From: an uncultured Adlercreutzia sp.
GTDB taxonomy: Bacteria > Actinomycetota > Coriobacteriia > Coriobacteriales > Eggerthellaceae
NCBI GenBank assembly: GCA_910589165.1
Contig: CAJUSP010000011.1
Coordinates: 44,604 to 108,603 of the forward strand
Reading direction: 5' to 3'
Length of the DNA stretch: 64,000 nt
The notes under the pieces are model-generated. The model ran no database searches. It had not been told where the DNA came from and was given only the letters and a program-made list of their open reading frames with translations. Positions 8,586-16,195 of the stretch are shown here, one piece after another. Position numbers and translations under genes: made by a program. Numbering within the stretch: the first letter of the stretch is position 1; every line of letters begins with the position of its first letter.

Positions 8586-8614
8586 ATTATAGGTGTGGGA
8601 GTTTCACGCCTCAA
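8586..8614 (-). promoter_or_regulatory. Promoter of the rplB-rplX unit
   Basis: Minus strand: TTGAGG (8614-8609), a 17-base spacer, and a perfect consensus TATAAT (8591-8586). It lies just downstream of the strong terminator of the flavoprotein/iron-sulfur operon. It is the obvious start for the ribosomal genes cut off from rpsJ-rplW. Confidence 0.85.
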
Positions 8615-8681
8615 GAAGTTTTTTTCGAAGTCGGCAAACGCCACATTTCCCGCACATACGGGGCAAAGAGGGGGCAAGAAG

Positions 8682-8765
8682 AAAAAAGCGGCGGGCGCGA
8701 TGGAATGATCGCGCCCGCCGTTGCATATAAGAGGGGCCTCCCGTAGGGAGGGGGTCGGGAGGCCC
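8682..8765 (-). terminator. Double-hairpin terminator after the iron-sulfur subunit gene
   Basis: Two stems follow the stop at 8780. The first is a 10-bp stem GGGCCTCCCG/CGGGAGGCCC (8734-8743 with 8756-8765). The second is a 12-bp stem CGGCGGGCGCGA/TCGCGCCCGCCG (8689-8700 with 8709-8720) followed on the minus strand by a run of Ts. A strong rho-independent terminator that isolates the redox operon from rplB. Confidence 0.9.
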
Positions 8766-8779
8766 GTAGAGGAGATGGC

Positions 8780-9475
8780 TTAGGCTTCCTGCTTGATGAG
8801 GCCGCGCTCGGTGGCGGCGTCGCGCAGCTTCTGCCAGATGGTCAAATGGTCGATCTCCAGCTGGTTGCACAGCGAGGTGCAGGTGCCGCACATGGTGCAG
8901 TTCCACAGACCGCCCTGGACGGCCTCCACGATGCGGTCGGCCTGGTCGTAAGCGTCGAAGTGGCGGAAGGCCACGGCCAGCATGTGGGAGGGGCCGATGT
9001 AGTCGGGGTCCATGGCGCGGGCCGGGCAGCCGGCGGTGCACACCTGGCAGCGGGCGCAGTAGTTGATGCCGAACAGCTCGGCCTCGTGCTCCATGTTGTA
9101 TTCCTGCAGGTCGGCCTCGGTCAGCGGAGCCACGCGCACGCGCTTGTAGGTCTCGGCGATACGGGCCTGCACCTGGCTCTTGTCCACCATGAGGTCCTTG
9201 ATAACCGGCACGCCGGCCAGAGGCTCGATGGTGTGGTTGCCATCGTCGATGGGCTCCACGCAGGCCAGCACCGGCTTGCCATCCATCATCATGGCGCAGC
9301 GGCCGCACATACGCCCGCGGCAGGAGAAGTCGAAGGCCAGCGGCTCCTCGTTCTCGTGCACGTACACCAGGGCCTGCAGAAGGGTCATGTACTCGTCGTC
9401 GTGGGGCACCTCGTAGGTCACGTCGTAGGGCGCGTTGTCCTTCGAGGGATCGTAGCGCTTGATAGTGAGCTTCAT
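8780..9475 (-). CDS. Succinate dehydrogenase/fumarate reductase-type iron-sulfur subunit
   Basis: A 231-residue electron-transfer subunit of the SdhB/FrdB family. The [2Fe-2S] ligands are C52, C57, C60 and C72. Two more cysteine sets follow, C140/C143/C146/C150 (CARCQVCTAGCP) and C193/C196/C199/C203 (CTMCGTCTSLC), for the two further clusters. It lies 23 bases downstream of the exported flavoprotein and shares its operon. There is no signal peptide, so it either stays cytoplasmic or is co-exported through Tat with its partner. No membrane-anchor (SdhC/FrdC) gene is adjacent. The substrate of the complex is unknown. Confidence 0.9.
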   Translation of the reverse strand: MKLTIKRYDPSKDNAPYDVTYEVPHDDEYMTLLQALVYVHENEEPLAFDFSCRGRMCGRCAMMMDGKPVLACVEPIDDGNHTIEPLAGVPVIKDLMVDKSQVQARIAETYKRVRVAPLTEADLQEYNMEHEAELFGINYCARCQVCTAGCPARAMDPDYIGPSHMLAVAFRHFDAYDQADRIVEAVQGGLWNCTMCGTCTSLCNQLEIDHLTIWQKLRDAATERGLIKQEA

Positions 9476-9498
9476 AGCGTATTCTCCTTCTTACTTAA

Positions 9499-11334
9499 CT
9501 AGTAGGGAATCTTCTCGTAGGACAGGCTGCCGTCCTCGGCGCGGGTGTAGGCCAGGGCGCACTTCCAGTTCTCGTCGTCCTTCTCGGGGAACTCGGGGCG
9601 GATGAGCGCATCGCGGCTCTCCTCGCGGGCGATGGAAGCCTCCACGGACAGGCGGGCGATGTCGAGCAGGTTGACCACCTCGATGGCGTCCTTCCAGTCG
9701 GCGTTGCTCACGAGGCTGTCGTCAGCGCAGGCCATCTTGGGCAGATCCTCGTTCATGATGCGATCGAGCTCGGCCTTGGCCGCATCCAGCACCTCGACGG
9801 AGCGGCTCGGGCGGGCCGCCTCGGCGCAGGCGTACTGGATGTTGCGGCGCACGGTAATGGGACGGATGGAACCCTCGATCTGGCGGGTGCGCAGATCCTC
9901 GAGGCGGGCGATCTCGGCGGCCACGCCCTCGTAGGTCACCGACTCCGGCTCCTCGTAGGTCTCGAGGTACTCCAGCGCCTTCTTCATGGCGTAGCGGCCC
10001 ATGCGGCGGTTGGTGATGTTCATCATGCCGCCCTCGCTGCCGGCGTTGGCGCGCACGCAGAACAGGCCCTCGGCGTCAACGCACATGGCGTTCTCGTCGG
10101 TGATGGGCTCTCCGCCGTGCTCGTACATCTCGGGCACCACCTCGGCAGGCTGCTGGGTGAAGTCGAAGCCGAACTTCTCCTTCAGCAGCTGGGCGTTGCG
10201 CTGGTACATCCAGCGCATGGTGGAAAGCGACTCGGGCTTGCAGTCGAGGTACACGCCGCCGTTCTCGGTGCCCTTGCCGGCATTCACGACGATGCTCACA
10301 GCCTGGATGACGCCGGCCTGGGTGCTCAGCAGCTCCTTCTCGGCGATTTCCGGATAGTCCTTCAGGTAGGTGCCGTCCACATCCATCAGATCGCCGGAGT
10401 GCACGCTGTCGGCGCCCACCATGGAGCCCTCGGAGGCAGTGAAGCTGCGGGGGAAGGCGCCCATCATATCGTAGCTGCCGAACTCGGCATTGGCGATCTT
10501 GCCGCCGTGGCGCAGCAGGGCCATTTCCACATCGGCGGTGTTGTCGCACACGTTGTTCGTCGTGGGCGAGGTGGAGTTCCAGCCGTAGAACTGCGTGCAG
10601 CCGCCAGTGGCGGACAGGGTCACCTTCGCACGGTACACGCGGTACTCGCCGGTGGGCAGGTGCAGGCCCACGGCACCCAGGCAGCGGCCGTTCTCGATGA
10701 TGAGATCGGTGATCATGGTGCGGTCATGCACCGTCACGTAATCCTTCGCGCGGAAGTGATCGGACCAGTGACGCGTCATGGAATGCTCGAAAGCGCGGGT
10801 CGTCGGGAAGTCGTAGATGTAGTTGGGGGTTCCGTCATCCTTGCGGTCGGAGAGAATCTCGCCCCAGTTGGCGGCCAACACATCGGGGTTCACCTCGACC
10901 TCGTTCTGCACGCCGGTCTTGCGGTAGAGCACGTTGTCGCGGATCTTCTCGCCGAGCACCTCCTCGTCTTCGGTCTCGTAGTAGGCGCCGGGTACCCATA
11001 CGTTCATGATGTCGAAGTTCATGCCGAAGGCGCCGCCGAAGCCGTAGGGGGCCTTGTCCACCACGAGCACGTTCTGGCCCACCTTGCAGGCCTCGTTCAT
11101 GGCGAAGCTGGCGCCATAGCCGCCGCCGAGCACCAGCACATCGGTGTCGTACACCGCGTAGGGCACGCTGGCCGCCACCGTCTCGTTCTCGCCGCCGGTA
11201 TTCGCCATCTCCTGCTTGGGTGCGCAACCGGCCATGCCGGCAAACGCCGCCACGCCGGCGGTCAGGCCGCCGAGCTTGAAGAACGAACGACGGTCCATGC
11301 CGCCGCGCACCTTCTCGTCTTCGTAGTTCCCCAT
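9499..11334 (-). CDS. Tat-exported FAD-binding fumarate-reductase-like flavoprotein
   Basis: A 611-residue flavoprotein. Its N-terminus carries a twin-arginine motif (DRRSFFKLGG), a hydrophobic stretch and a lipobox-like GMAGC, so it is probably an exported, possibly lipid-anchored, protein. An FAD Rossmann motif follows (VLVLGGGYGASFAMNEA), then a fumarate-reductase/succinate-dehydrogenase flavoprotein fold (LSATGGCTQFYGWNS). Start ATG 11334 is preceded by AAAGGAGAG; an open frame 11 codons longer lacks such a site. It pairs with the SdhB-like subunit at 8780-9475, suggesting an anaerobic reductase of an unidentified organic acceptor. The divergent tandem-MarR gene is the likely regulator. 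Real fumarate activity is not implied. Confidence 0.85.
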   Translation of the reverse strand: MGNYEDEKVRGGMDRRSFFKLGGLTAGVAAFAGMAGCAPKQEMANTGGENETVAASVPYAVYDTDVLVLGGGYGASFAMNEACKVGQNVLVVDKAPYGFGGAFGMNFDIMNVWVPGAYYETEDEEVLGEKIRDNVLYRKTGVQNEVEVNPDVLAANWGEILSDRKDDGTPNYIYDFPTTRAFEHSMTRHWSDHFRAKDYVTVHDRTMITDLIIENGRCLGAVGLHLPTGEYRVYRAKVTLSATGGCTQFYGWNSTSPTTNNVCDNTADVEMALLRHGGKIANAEFGSYDMMGAFPRSFTASEGSMVGADSVHSGDLMDVDGTYLKDYPEIAEKELLSTQAGVIQAVSIVVNAGKGTENGGVYLDCKPESLSTMRWMYQRNAQLLKEKFGFDFTQQPAEVVPEMYEHGGEPITDENAMCVDAEGLFCVRANAGSEGGMMNITNRRMGRYAMKKALEYLETYEEPESVTYEGVAAEIARLEDLRTRQIEGSIRPITVRRNIQYACAEAARPSRSVEVLDAAKAELDRIMNEDLPKMACADDSLVSNADWKDAIEVVNLLDIARLSVEASIAREESRDALIRPEFPEKDDENWKCALAYTRAEDGSLSYEKIPY

Positions 11335-11370
11335 CCCTCTCTCCTTTCGCGTGGGGTCACAACGCACAAA

Positions 11371-11399
11371 AGGTTACGCGGCGGCAACAGGCCCGACAA
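11371..11399 (-). promoter_or_regulatory. Predicted promoter of the flavoprotein operon
   Basis: Minus strand TTGTCG (11399-11394), a 17-base spacer, TAACCT (11376-11371). A weak -10 suggests dependence on an activator. The repeat at 11403-11418 lies 3 bases upstream of the -35. Confidence 0.4.
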
Positions 11400-11402
11400 A
11401 AG

Positions 11403-11418
11403 TTGATTCATTGGAACA
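11403..11418. promoter_or_regulatory. Operator-like repeat R1 (TTGATTCATTGGAACA)
   Basis: This 16-base sequence recurs at 11552-11567 with two differences. It is AT-rich within a GC-rich neighbourhood and stands just upstream of the flavoprotein promoter. A candidate binding site for the divergently encoded tandem-MarR protein. Confidence 0.55.
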
Positions 11419-11551
11419 ACTGTTGACGAGGGGTGTACCCGATTTCGGTCCCGGGCCACCGACGCACGCACCGTGCGATAGCGAGCGGTTTCACCTCGCT
11501 CGTTTCGCGGCAACGCCGCGTTCCACGCCGCAAAAAGACTCTTCGCGATCA

Positions 11552-11567
11552 TTGATTAATTGGAATA
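11552..11567. promoter_or_regulatory. Operator-like repeat R2 (TTGATTAATTGGAATA)
   Basis: The second copy, matching R1 at 14 of 16 bases in the same orientation, lies about 28 bases upstream of a TATGAT box (11595-11600) in front of the marR-type gene. The two copies, one beside each divergent promoter, fit control of both units by one regulator. Confidence 0.55.
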
Positions 11568-11630
11568 CCTACGGCCTAAAAGAGCCGTACACGGTATGAT
11601 GAACCCATCCGTCCGGCAAGGGAGGGGCCC

Positions 11631-12506
11631 ATGGATAGCGATACTGCCACCATCGACAACGCGGTCGATGCCGAGATGATCTTCGACCGCTGGCTCGGTC
11701 GGGCCGTCGGCGCCCTGCGCAGCGCGCAACGCGCCACCCTCAACCAATTCTGGATTCTTCTGCTCATCAGCGAGCGGCAGCCAATCTCCATCACGTCGAT
11801 GAACGGGCTTCTGGAACTGAACTACACTACGGTGGCCGAATGCGCCGGACAGCTTCAGCGCATGGGAGCCCTCGCGAAATCAGGCAACGACGACGACCGC
11901 CGAGAATCGCTCCTGACCATGACCGTTGCCGGCGAGCAGCTCATGGAAGAGCTCGACCGCGAGCTGCTCGCCGTGGCGAAGCAAGCCCTCTCTCCCCTTA
12001 CGGGCGCAACCCGCATCCAGGCCATGCAGCTGTTCCACAACGTGTGCATTCGGCTGGATAAGAAGAGGATGGTCGGCAACCTGGTGCGCGGCGATGGGGC
12101 CTTCCTCATCGTCTGCCAGCAAACGGCCATGAACTTCGCGGCCATCTGCAAGAGAAACATTGTTACGGCGCTTCAAGGACACCTGCTGCTCGCCATCGGG
12201 CGCCACGAGGTGCTTGCGGAAAAAACTGCCCGCGATTTGCTTTACTGCGATGCCCCCACCCTCTCGCGAACCATCGCCAAGATGGAGGCGGCCGGCCTTA
12301 TCGCCCGCGAGCCGGGAGCCACGAAGCGCGAGAAACAGCTGCGGCTGACCCCGGTCGGCCTCCAGTGCGCCTCGCTGATAGCCGTCGAAACCGAGGAGAT
12401 GCTGCGGCGACTTTTCGCCGACGATTACGCCACCGACACCTACCGCCAAACCGTCGCCGCCCTGCGCCTGAGCCTCCGCGAAACCCTCGGCGCAAGCCAG
12501 CGGTAG
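11631..12506 (+). CDS. Tandem-domain MarR-type transcriptional regulator
   Basis: A 291-residue protein with two winged-helix MarR domains in one chain. The first (about residues 18-110) ends with the wing signature DDRRESLLTMTVAGEQLM. The second (about 165-280) has TLSRTIAKMEAAGLIAREPG and KREKQLRLTPVG. Ordinary MarR proteins are about 150 residues and act as dimers, so this looks like a fused dimer. Start ATG 11631 has GGGAGGGG before it. It diverges from the flavoprotein/iron-sulfur operon and shares a 296-base intergenic region with two copies of a 16-base repeat. Ligand unknown. Confidence 0.8.
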   Translation: MDSDTATIDNAVDAEMIFDRWLGRAVGALRSAQRATLNQFWILLLISERQPISITSMNGLLELNYTTVAECAGQLQRMGALAKSGNDDDRRESLLTMTVAGEQLMEELDRELLAVAKQALSPLTGATRIQAMQLFHNVCIRLDKKRMVGNLVRGDGAFLIVCQQTAMNFAAICKRNIVTALQGHLLLAIGRHEVLAEKTARDLLYCDAPTLSRTIAKMEAAGLIAREPGATKREKQLRLTPVGLQCASLIAVETEEMLRRLFADDYATDTYRQTVAALRLSLRETLGASQR

Positions 12507-12572
12507 CACCCCAGCCGATTCCGTGTTGTCCTTGGAATCCCTCGCCGCCTTTGCCAGCGAGGGGGCGCCGCG

Positions 12573-14696
12573 TCACCTTCCCTTGCGGATGCCGCCTTTG
12601 CGGCCGTTGGCTTTCGGGGGCTTGCCGGGGCGCTGGGAGCGGGCCGGACGCGGAGCACCCTTGGTAGCGGGGCCTTTGTCGCAGCGGTCGCGCTTCGGGC
12701 CTTTGCCAGGCGCGGGTTTGCCCGCGGAACGGCTGCCCTTGGGGCTCGACTTTTGATCCGAGGCCGCGCGCTTTCCGTCGCTTGCTCTCCCCTTTCCGCG
12801 ACCGCCGCCGTGGTCTTCCCCTGTCGCCTTCGGGCGCTTGGGGCGGATGAGGGCTTTCTCGTCCCAGCCGATAAGGTCGCTGCGGCCGGCCTTCACCAAG
12901 GCCTCGCGCACGAGGTCGTAGTTGGCGGGGTTGCGGTACTGGATGAGCGCGCGCTGCAGGGCCTTCTCGTGGGCCGTGCGCGGGACGTAGATCTCCTCCA
13001 TGGTGAGCGGGTCGAGCCCCGTATAGTACATGCAGGTGGACACTGTGCTCGGCGTGGGGTAGAAGTCCTGCACTTGCTCGGGGTTGAAGCCCATGTCGCG
13101 CACGTACTCGGCCAGCTCCACCGCTTCTTTCAGCGTGCTGCCGGGATGCGACGACATGAGGTAGGGCACCACGTACTGCTTCTTGCCCACTTCACGGTTG
13201 ATGTCCTCGAAGGCCTGGCAGAAGCGATCGTACACCGCCCGCGGGGGTTTGCCCATGGCTGCCAGCACCGGGTCGGATACGTGCTCGGGGGCCACGCGCA
13301 GCTGGCCGGACACATGATGCTCCGTCAGCTCGCGCAGGAAAGTCCGCTTGGGGTCGGGATCGGCCATCACGTAGTCGAAGCGGATGCCGCTGCGCACGAA
13401 TACCTTCTTCACGCCGGGCAACTTCCGCAATTTGCGCAGCAATCCCACGTAATCGCGATGGTCGGCACGCAGAGCCTTGCAGGGACTGGTGCCCAAGCAG
13501 CGCTTGTCGGTGCACGCGCCAGCCTTCAGCTGCTTGGCGCAGGCAGGAGCACGGAAATTCGCCGTGGGGCCACCCACGTCGCTGATGTAGCCCTTGAAAT
13601 CAGGATCCTCGATCATGAGCTGCACCTCGTCTACCAATGATTCCTGGGATCGCGCCGTGACAATGCGGCCCTGATGGAACGTCAGGGCGCAGAACGAGCA
13701 CTCGCCGAAGCAACCGCGGCAGCTCGTGAGGCTGAACTTCACCTCAGCCAAAGCCGGCACACCGCCGGCGGCATCGTAGGAAGGATGCCAGGTGCGCGCA
13801 TAGGGCAGGCGGTAGACCGCGTCCATTTCGGCGGTGGTCAGGGGCAGCGCTGGCGGATTCTGCACCACGTACACATCGTGGGGATAAGCCTCTACCAGCC
13901 GCTTGCCCGTAATGGGGTCGCTGGCGCGGTACTGCTCGGCGAAGCTCTCGGCGAAGGCGCGCTTGCTGGAGGCCACCTCTTCCCAGGACGGCAGCATGAC
14001 GTAGTCCACCACATGCTCCAGCGAACGGGTTTTGTACACGGTGCCGGGTATGAACGTCAGATCGGACACCGCCAGGCCCGCGTTCAGCGCATCGGCAATC
14101 TCCACGATGGAGCGCTCCCCCATGCCGTAGGACACCAGGTCGGCCCCGGAGTCCAGCAGAATGGAGCGCTTGAGGGAGTCGGACCAGTAGTCGTAATGGG
14201 CCAAGCGGCGCAGACTGGCCTCAATACCGCCCAGGATAATGGGCGTCTTCTTGAAGGTGCGGCGAATGAGGTTGGAATACACCACGGCGGCGTGGTTCGG
14301 GCGTTTCCCGCCCTGGCCGCCCGGTGTGTAGGCGTCCTCGTGGCGGCGCTTTTTGTTCACCGTGTAGTGGTTCACCATGGAATCCATGTTGCCGGCGGAC
14401 ACCAGAAAGCCCAGGCGCGGCTCGCCAAACAGGGCCACGGAGGCGGGATCGCTCCAGTCGGGCTGGGCGATGATGCCCACTTTGTAGCCATGGGATTCCA
14501 GCACCCGCGTGATGATGGCCGGCCCGAAGGAGGGATGGTCCACGTAGGCGTCGCCGGACACGTAGACGAAATCGAGCTGGCCCCACCCCCGGGCGTCGGC
14601 CTCGGCCCGCGTGGTGGGCAGAAACGCCGAAAGCGGCACGGCAGTCTCGCCGGCCGCTTTCGATGCGAATTTCTTCTTCGAAGGCGTTTTCGCCAC
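12573..14696 (-). CDS. YgiQ family radical SAM protein
   Basis: A 707-residue protein of the YgiQ family (UPF0313). The N-terminal domain (about 25-310) resembles a cobalamin-binding-like fold. The radical-SAM cluster motif is C329-x3-C333-x2-C336 in SCRGCFGECSFCALTF. After about residue 620 there is a very basic, low-complexity tail rich in Lys, Gly and Arg. The reaction is not established for this family. The start is GTG at 14696, overlapping the tig stop (TAGTG), so it is coupled to trigger factor. The C-terminal tail could bind RNA or the ribosome, but this is only a guess. Confidence 0.85.
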   Translation of the reverse strand: MAKTPSKKKFASKAAGETAVPLSAFLPTTRAEADARGWGQLDFVYVSGDAYVDHPSFGPAIITRVLESHGYKVGIIAQPDWSDPASVALFGEPRLGFLVSAGNMDSMVNHYTVNKKRRHEDAYTPGGQGGKRPNHAAVVYSNLIRRTFKKTPIILGGIEASLRRLAHYDYWSDSLKRSILLDSGADLVSYGMGERSIVEIADALNAGLAVSDLTFIPGTVYKTRSLEHVVDYVMLPSWEEVASSKRAFAESFAEQYRASDPITGKRLVEAYPHDVYVVQNPPALPLTTAEMDAVYRLPYARTWHPSYDAAGGVPALAEVKFSLTSCRGCFGECSFCALTFHQGRIVTARSQESLVDEVQLMIEDPDFKGYISDVGGPTANFRAPACAKQLKAGACTDKRCLGTSPCKALRADHRDYVGLLRKLRKLPGVKKVFVRSGIRFDYVMADPDPKRTFLRELTEHHVSGQLRVAPEHVSDPVLAAMGKPPRAVYDRFCQAFEDINREVGKKQYVVPYLMSSHPGSTLKEAVELAEYVRDMGFNPEQVQDFYPTPSTVSTCMYYTGLDPLTMEEIYVPRTAHEKALQRALIQYRNPANYDLVREALVKAGRSDLIGWDEKALIRPKRPKATGEDHGGGRGKGRASDGKRAASDQKSSPKGSRSAGKPAPGKGPKRDRCDKGPATKGAPRPARSQRPGKPPKANGRKGGIRKGR

Positions 14697-16111
14697 TACT
14701 CGGCTTCCTGGGCCTTCTCGGCCTTAGCAGCTGCAGCCTCGTCGGCGGCCTTCTCCGCCGCCGGCTCCGTCGCGGGCGCTTCCGGTGCGGGCACATCCTG
14801 GGGCTGCACGCCCGGGGCGGCGTCGCGCACGGTGACGATGGCGTTCTGCTGCACGAAGCGGGCGGCCTTCAGGCGCTCGGCGGTCTCGCGCAGGGCGAAG
14901 CCGCGGCCGGAGTCCTCCAGCTGCTTGCGCATCATGGCCGCATTGCCCTGGGGGTTCATGCCGAGGCAGGCGTCTTCCAGATCCTTGTCGGTCAGCGTCA
15001 TCTTCTCGTGGCGGAACACGGCATCGAGGCAGAAGCCCTGGACGAGCACCTCGCGAGTCTGCATCATGAGCATCATGCCGAACTGCTGCTCGCCGCCGTT
15101 GCCGGCCACGAACTGCTCCCAGGTCATGCCGGCCTGCTGCAGCTCCATGCGCAGGTTGTTCATCAGCTGGTCGCGCGTGGCCTCGTAAATCTCGTCGGCG
15201 ATGCGGCCCTCGAAGCGGCGGGTGAGGGCGCCCACGCACATCTGCTGCACGTAGCCCTCGTAGTTCTCGCGCTGCTGGGCCTCGAACACGCGGTGCATGT
15301 CGGCCTTCAGGGCCTCAAGGTTCGGGAACATGGGCATGTTCGCCTTCACCCAGGCGTCGTCGATAATCGGCACGACTTCCTTCTGCACTTCCTTCACGGT
15401 GACGGTGCAGTTGATGGGCTTGTTCTGCACCTCGCCGTCCTCCATGCCAAGGGGCGCCTCGAAGGTGAACTCCTTGGTCTGGCCCGGCTCCATGCCGAGC
15501 AGCGCCTCGTCGAAGCCGGCGGGCATGTAGCCGCGGCCCATGATGTAGGTGCGGTCCTCGCAGGTGAGCGCCTTGATCTCCTCGCCGTCGTCGTAGCACT
15601 TCATGGCGATGGAGCAGGCGTCGCCCGCCGTGAGCGGCTTGGCGTCGGTAGCCTCGTAGATGACCGAGTTCTTCGCCAGCTCCTCCAGCTGCTGCTTGAT
15701 GGGCGTATCGTCGAAGACGAAGGGATCCACGGTAACTTCCACCGGCTCGTAGCTGGACAGCTCATAGGTGGGCTTCACGGTGACGTTCAGCGAGAAGGAG
15801 AACTTCTTGCCGCGCTCGAACTTCGTGGTGGGCGTGACCTTCGGCGGGAAGGCGGGCACCAGGTTGCGGCGGTCGAGGGCGCGGGGCACGAGCACCTCGA
15901 TGGCGTTCGGCTCGATGATCTTGTCCAAGTCGGCGATGCCGAGGGTCTCCTTCACGGACTCCTCGAGCGACTTGCCCGGCAGCGGGCGCACACCCATGGA
16001 GGCTGCGAAGGCCTCGCCGGCCTCGCGCAGAGCGTTGTTCACTTCGATGGCCGTGGCCTCGCAGTCGAGCTTGATGACGCCGTTGACCGGCTTGCTTTCG
16101 GTTACGTGCAT
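14696..16111 (-). CDS. tig: Trigger factor-like chaperone/peptidyl-prolyl isomerase
   Basis: A 471-residue protein. It has an N-terminal ribosome-binding-like part, a central FKBP-type PPIase domain (about 165-250, including GRGYMPAGFDEALLGMEPGQ), and an alpha-helical C-terminal chaperone domain. It ends in an acidic Ala/Glu-rich tail (about 440-471). The N-terminal domain is rather divergent from the E. coli protein, and no clear GFRxGK-type docking loop is seen; PAFPPKVTP occupies about the right place. It acts co-translationally on nascent chains at the L23/L29 exit site. Start ATG 16111 follows TAGGAG. Confidence 0.85.
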   Translation of the reverse strand: MHVTESKPVNGVIKLDCEATAIEVNNALREAGEAFAASMGVRPLPGKSLEESVKETLGIADLDKIIEPNAIEVLVPRALDRRNLVPAFPPKVTPTTKFERGKKFSFSLNVTVKPTYELSSYEPVEVTVDPFVFDDTPIKQQLEELAKNSVIYEATDAKPLTAGDACSIAMKCYDDGEEIKALTCEDRTYIMGRGYMPAGFDEALLGMEPGQTKEFTFEAPLGMEDGEVQNKPINCTVTVKEVQKEVVPIIDDAWVKANMPMFPNLEALKADMHRVFEAQQRENYEGYVQQMCVGALTRRFEGRIADEIYEATRDQLMNNLRMELQQAGMTWEQFVAGNGGEQQFGMMLMMQTREVLVQGFCLDAVFRHEKMTLTDKDLEDACLGMNPQGNAAMMRKQLEDSGRGFALRETAERLKAARFVQQNAIVTVRDAAPGVQPQDVPAPEAPATEPAAEKAADEAAAAKAEKAQEAE

Positions 16112-16195
16112 GGTTCGGTTTTCTCCTATCGGATAGCACTTGCGGCCCGATGCCGCCTTTTTCTCGGGCGTAATGGTAGCACAGCCCCGCGAAGG

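Noticed and set aside
12539..12563. Shared terminator between the MarR and YgiQ genes
   Set aside because: A 7-bp stem CCCTCGC/GCGAGGG exists but has a 12-base loop and no T run on either side.
16142..16164. Plus-strand terminator (GCGGC/GCCGC with T run) upstream of tig
   Set aside because: No plus-strand gene ends there; the 5-bp stem is short and may be chance.
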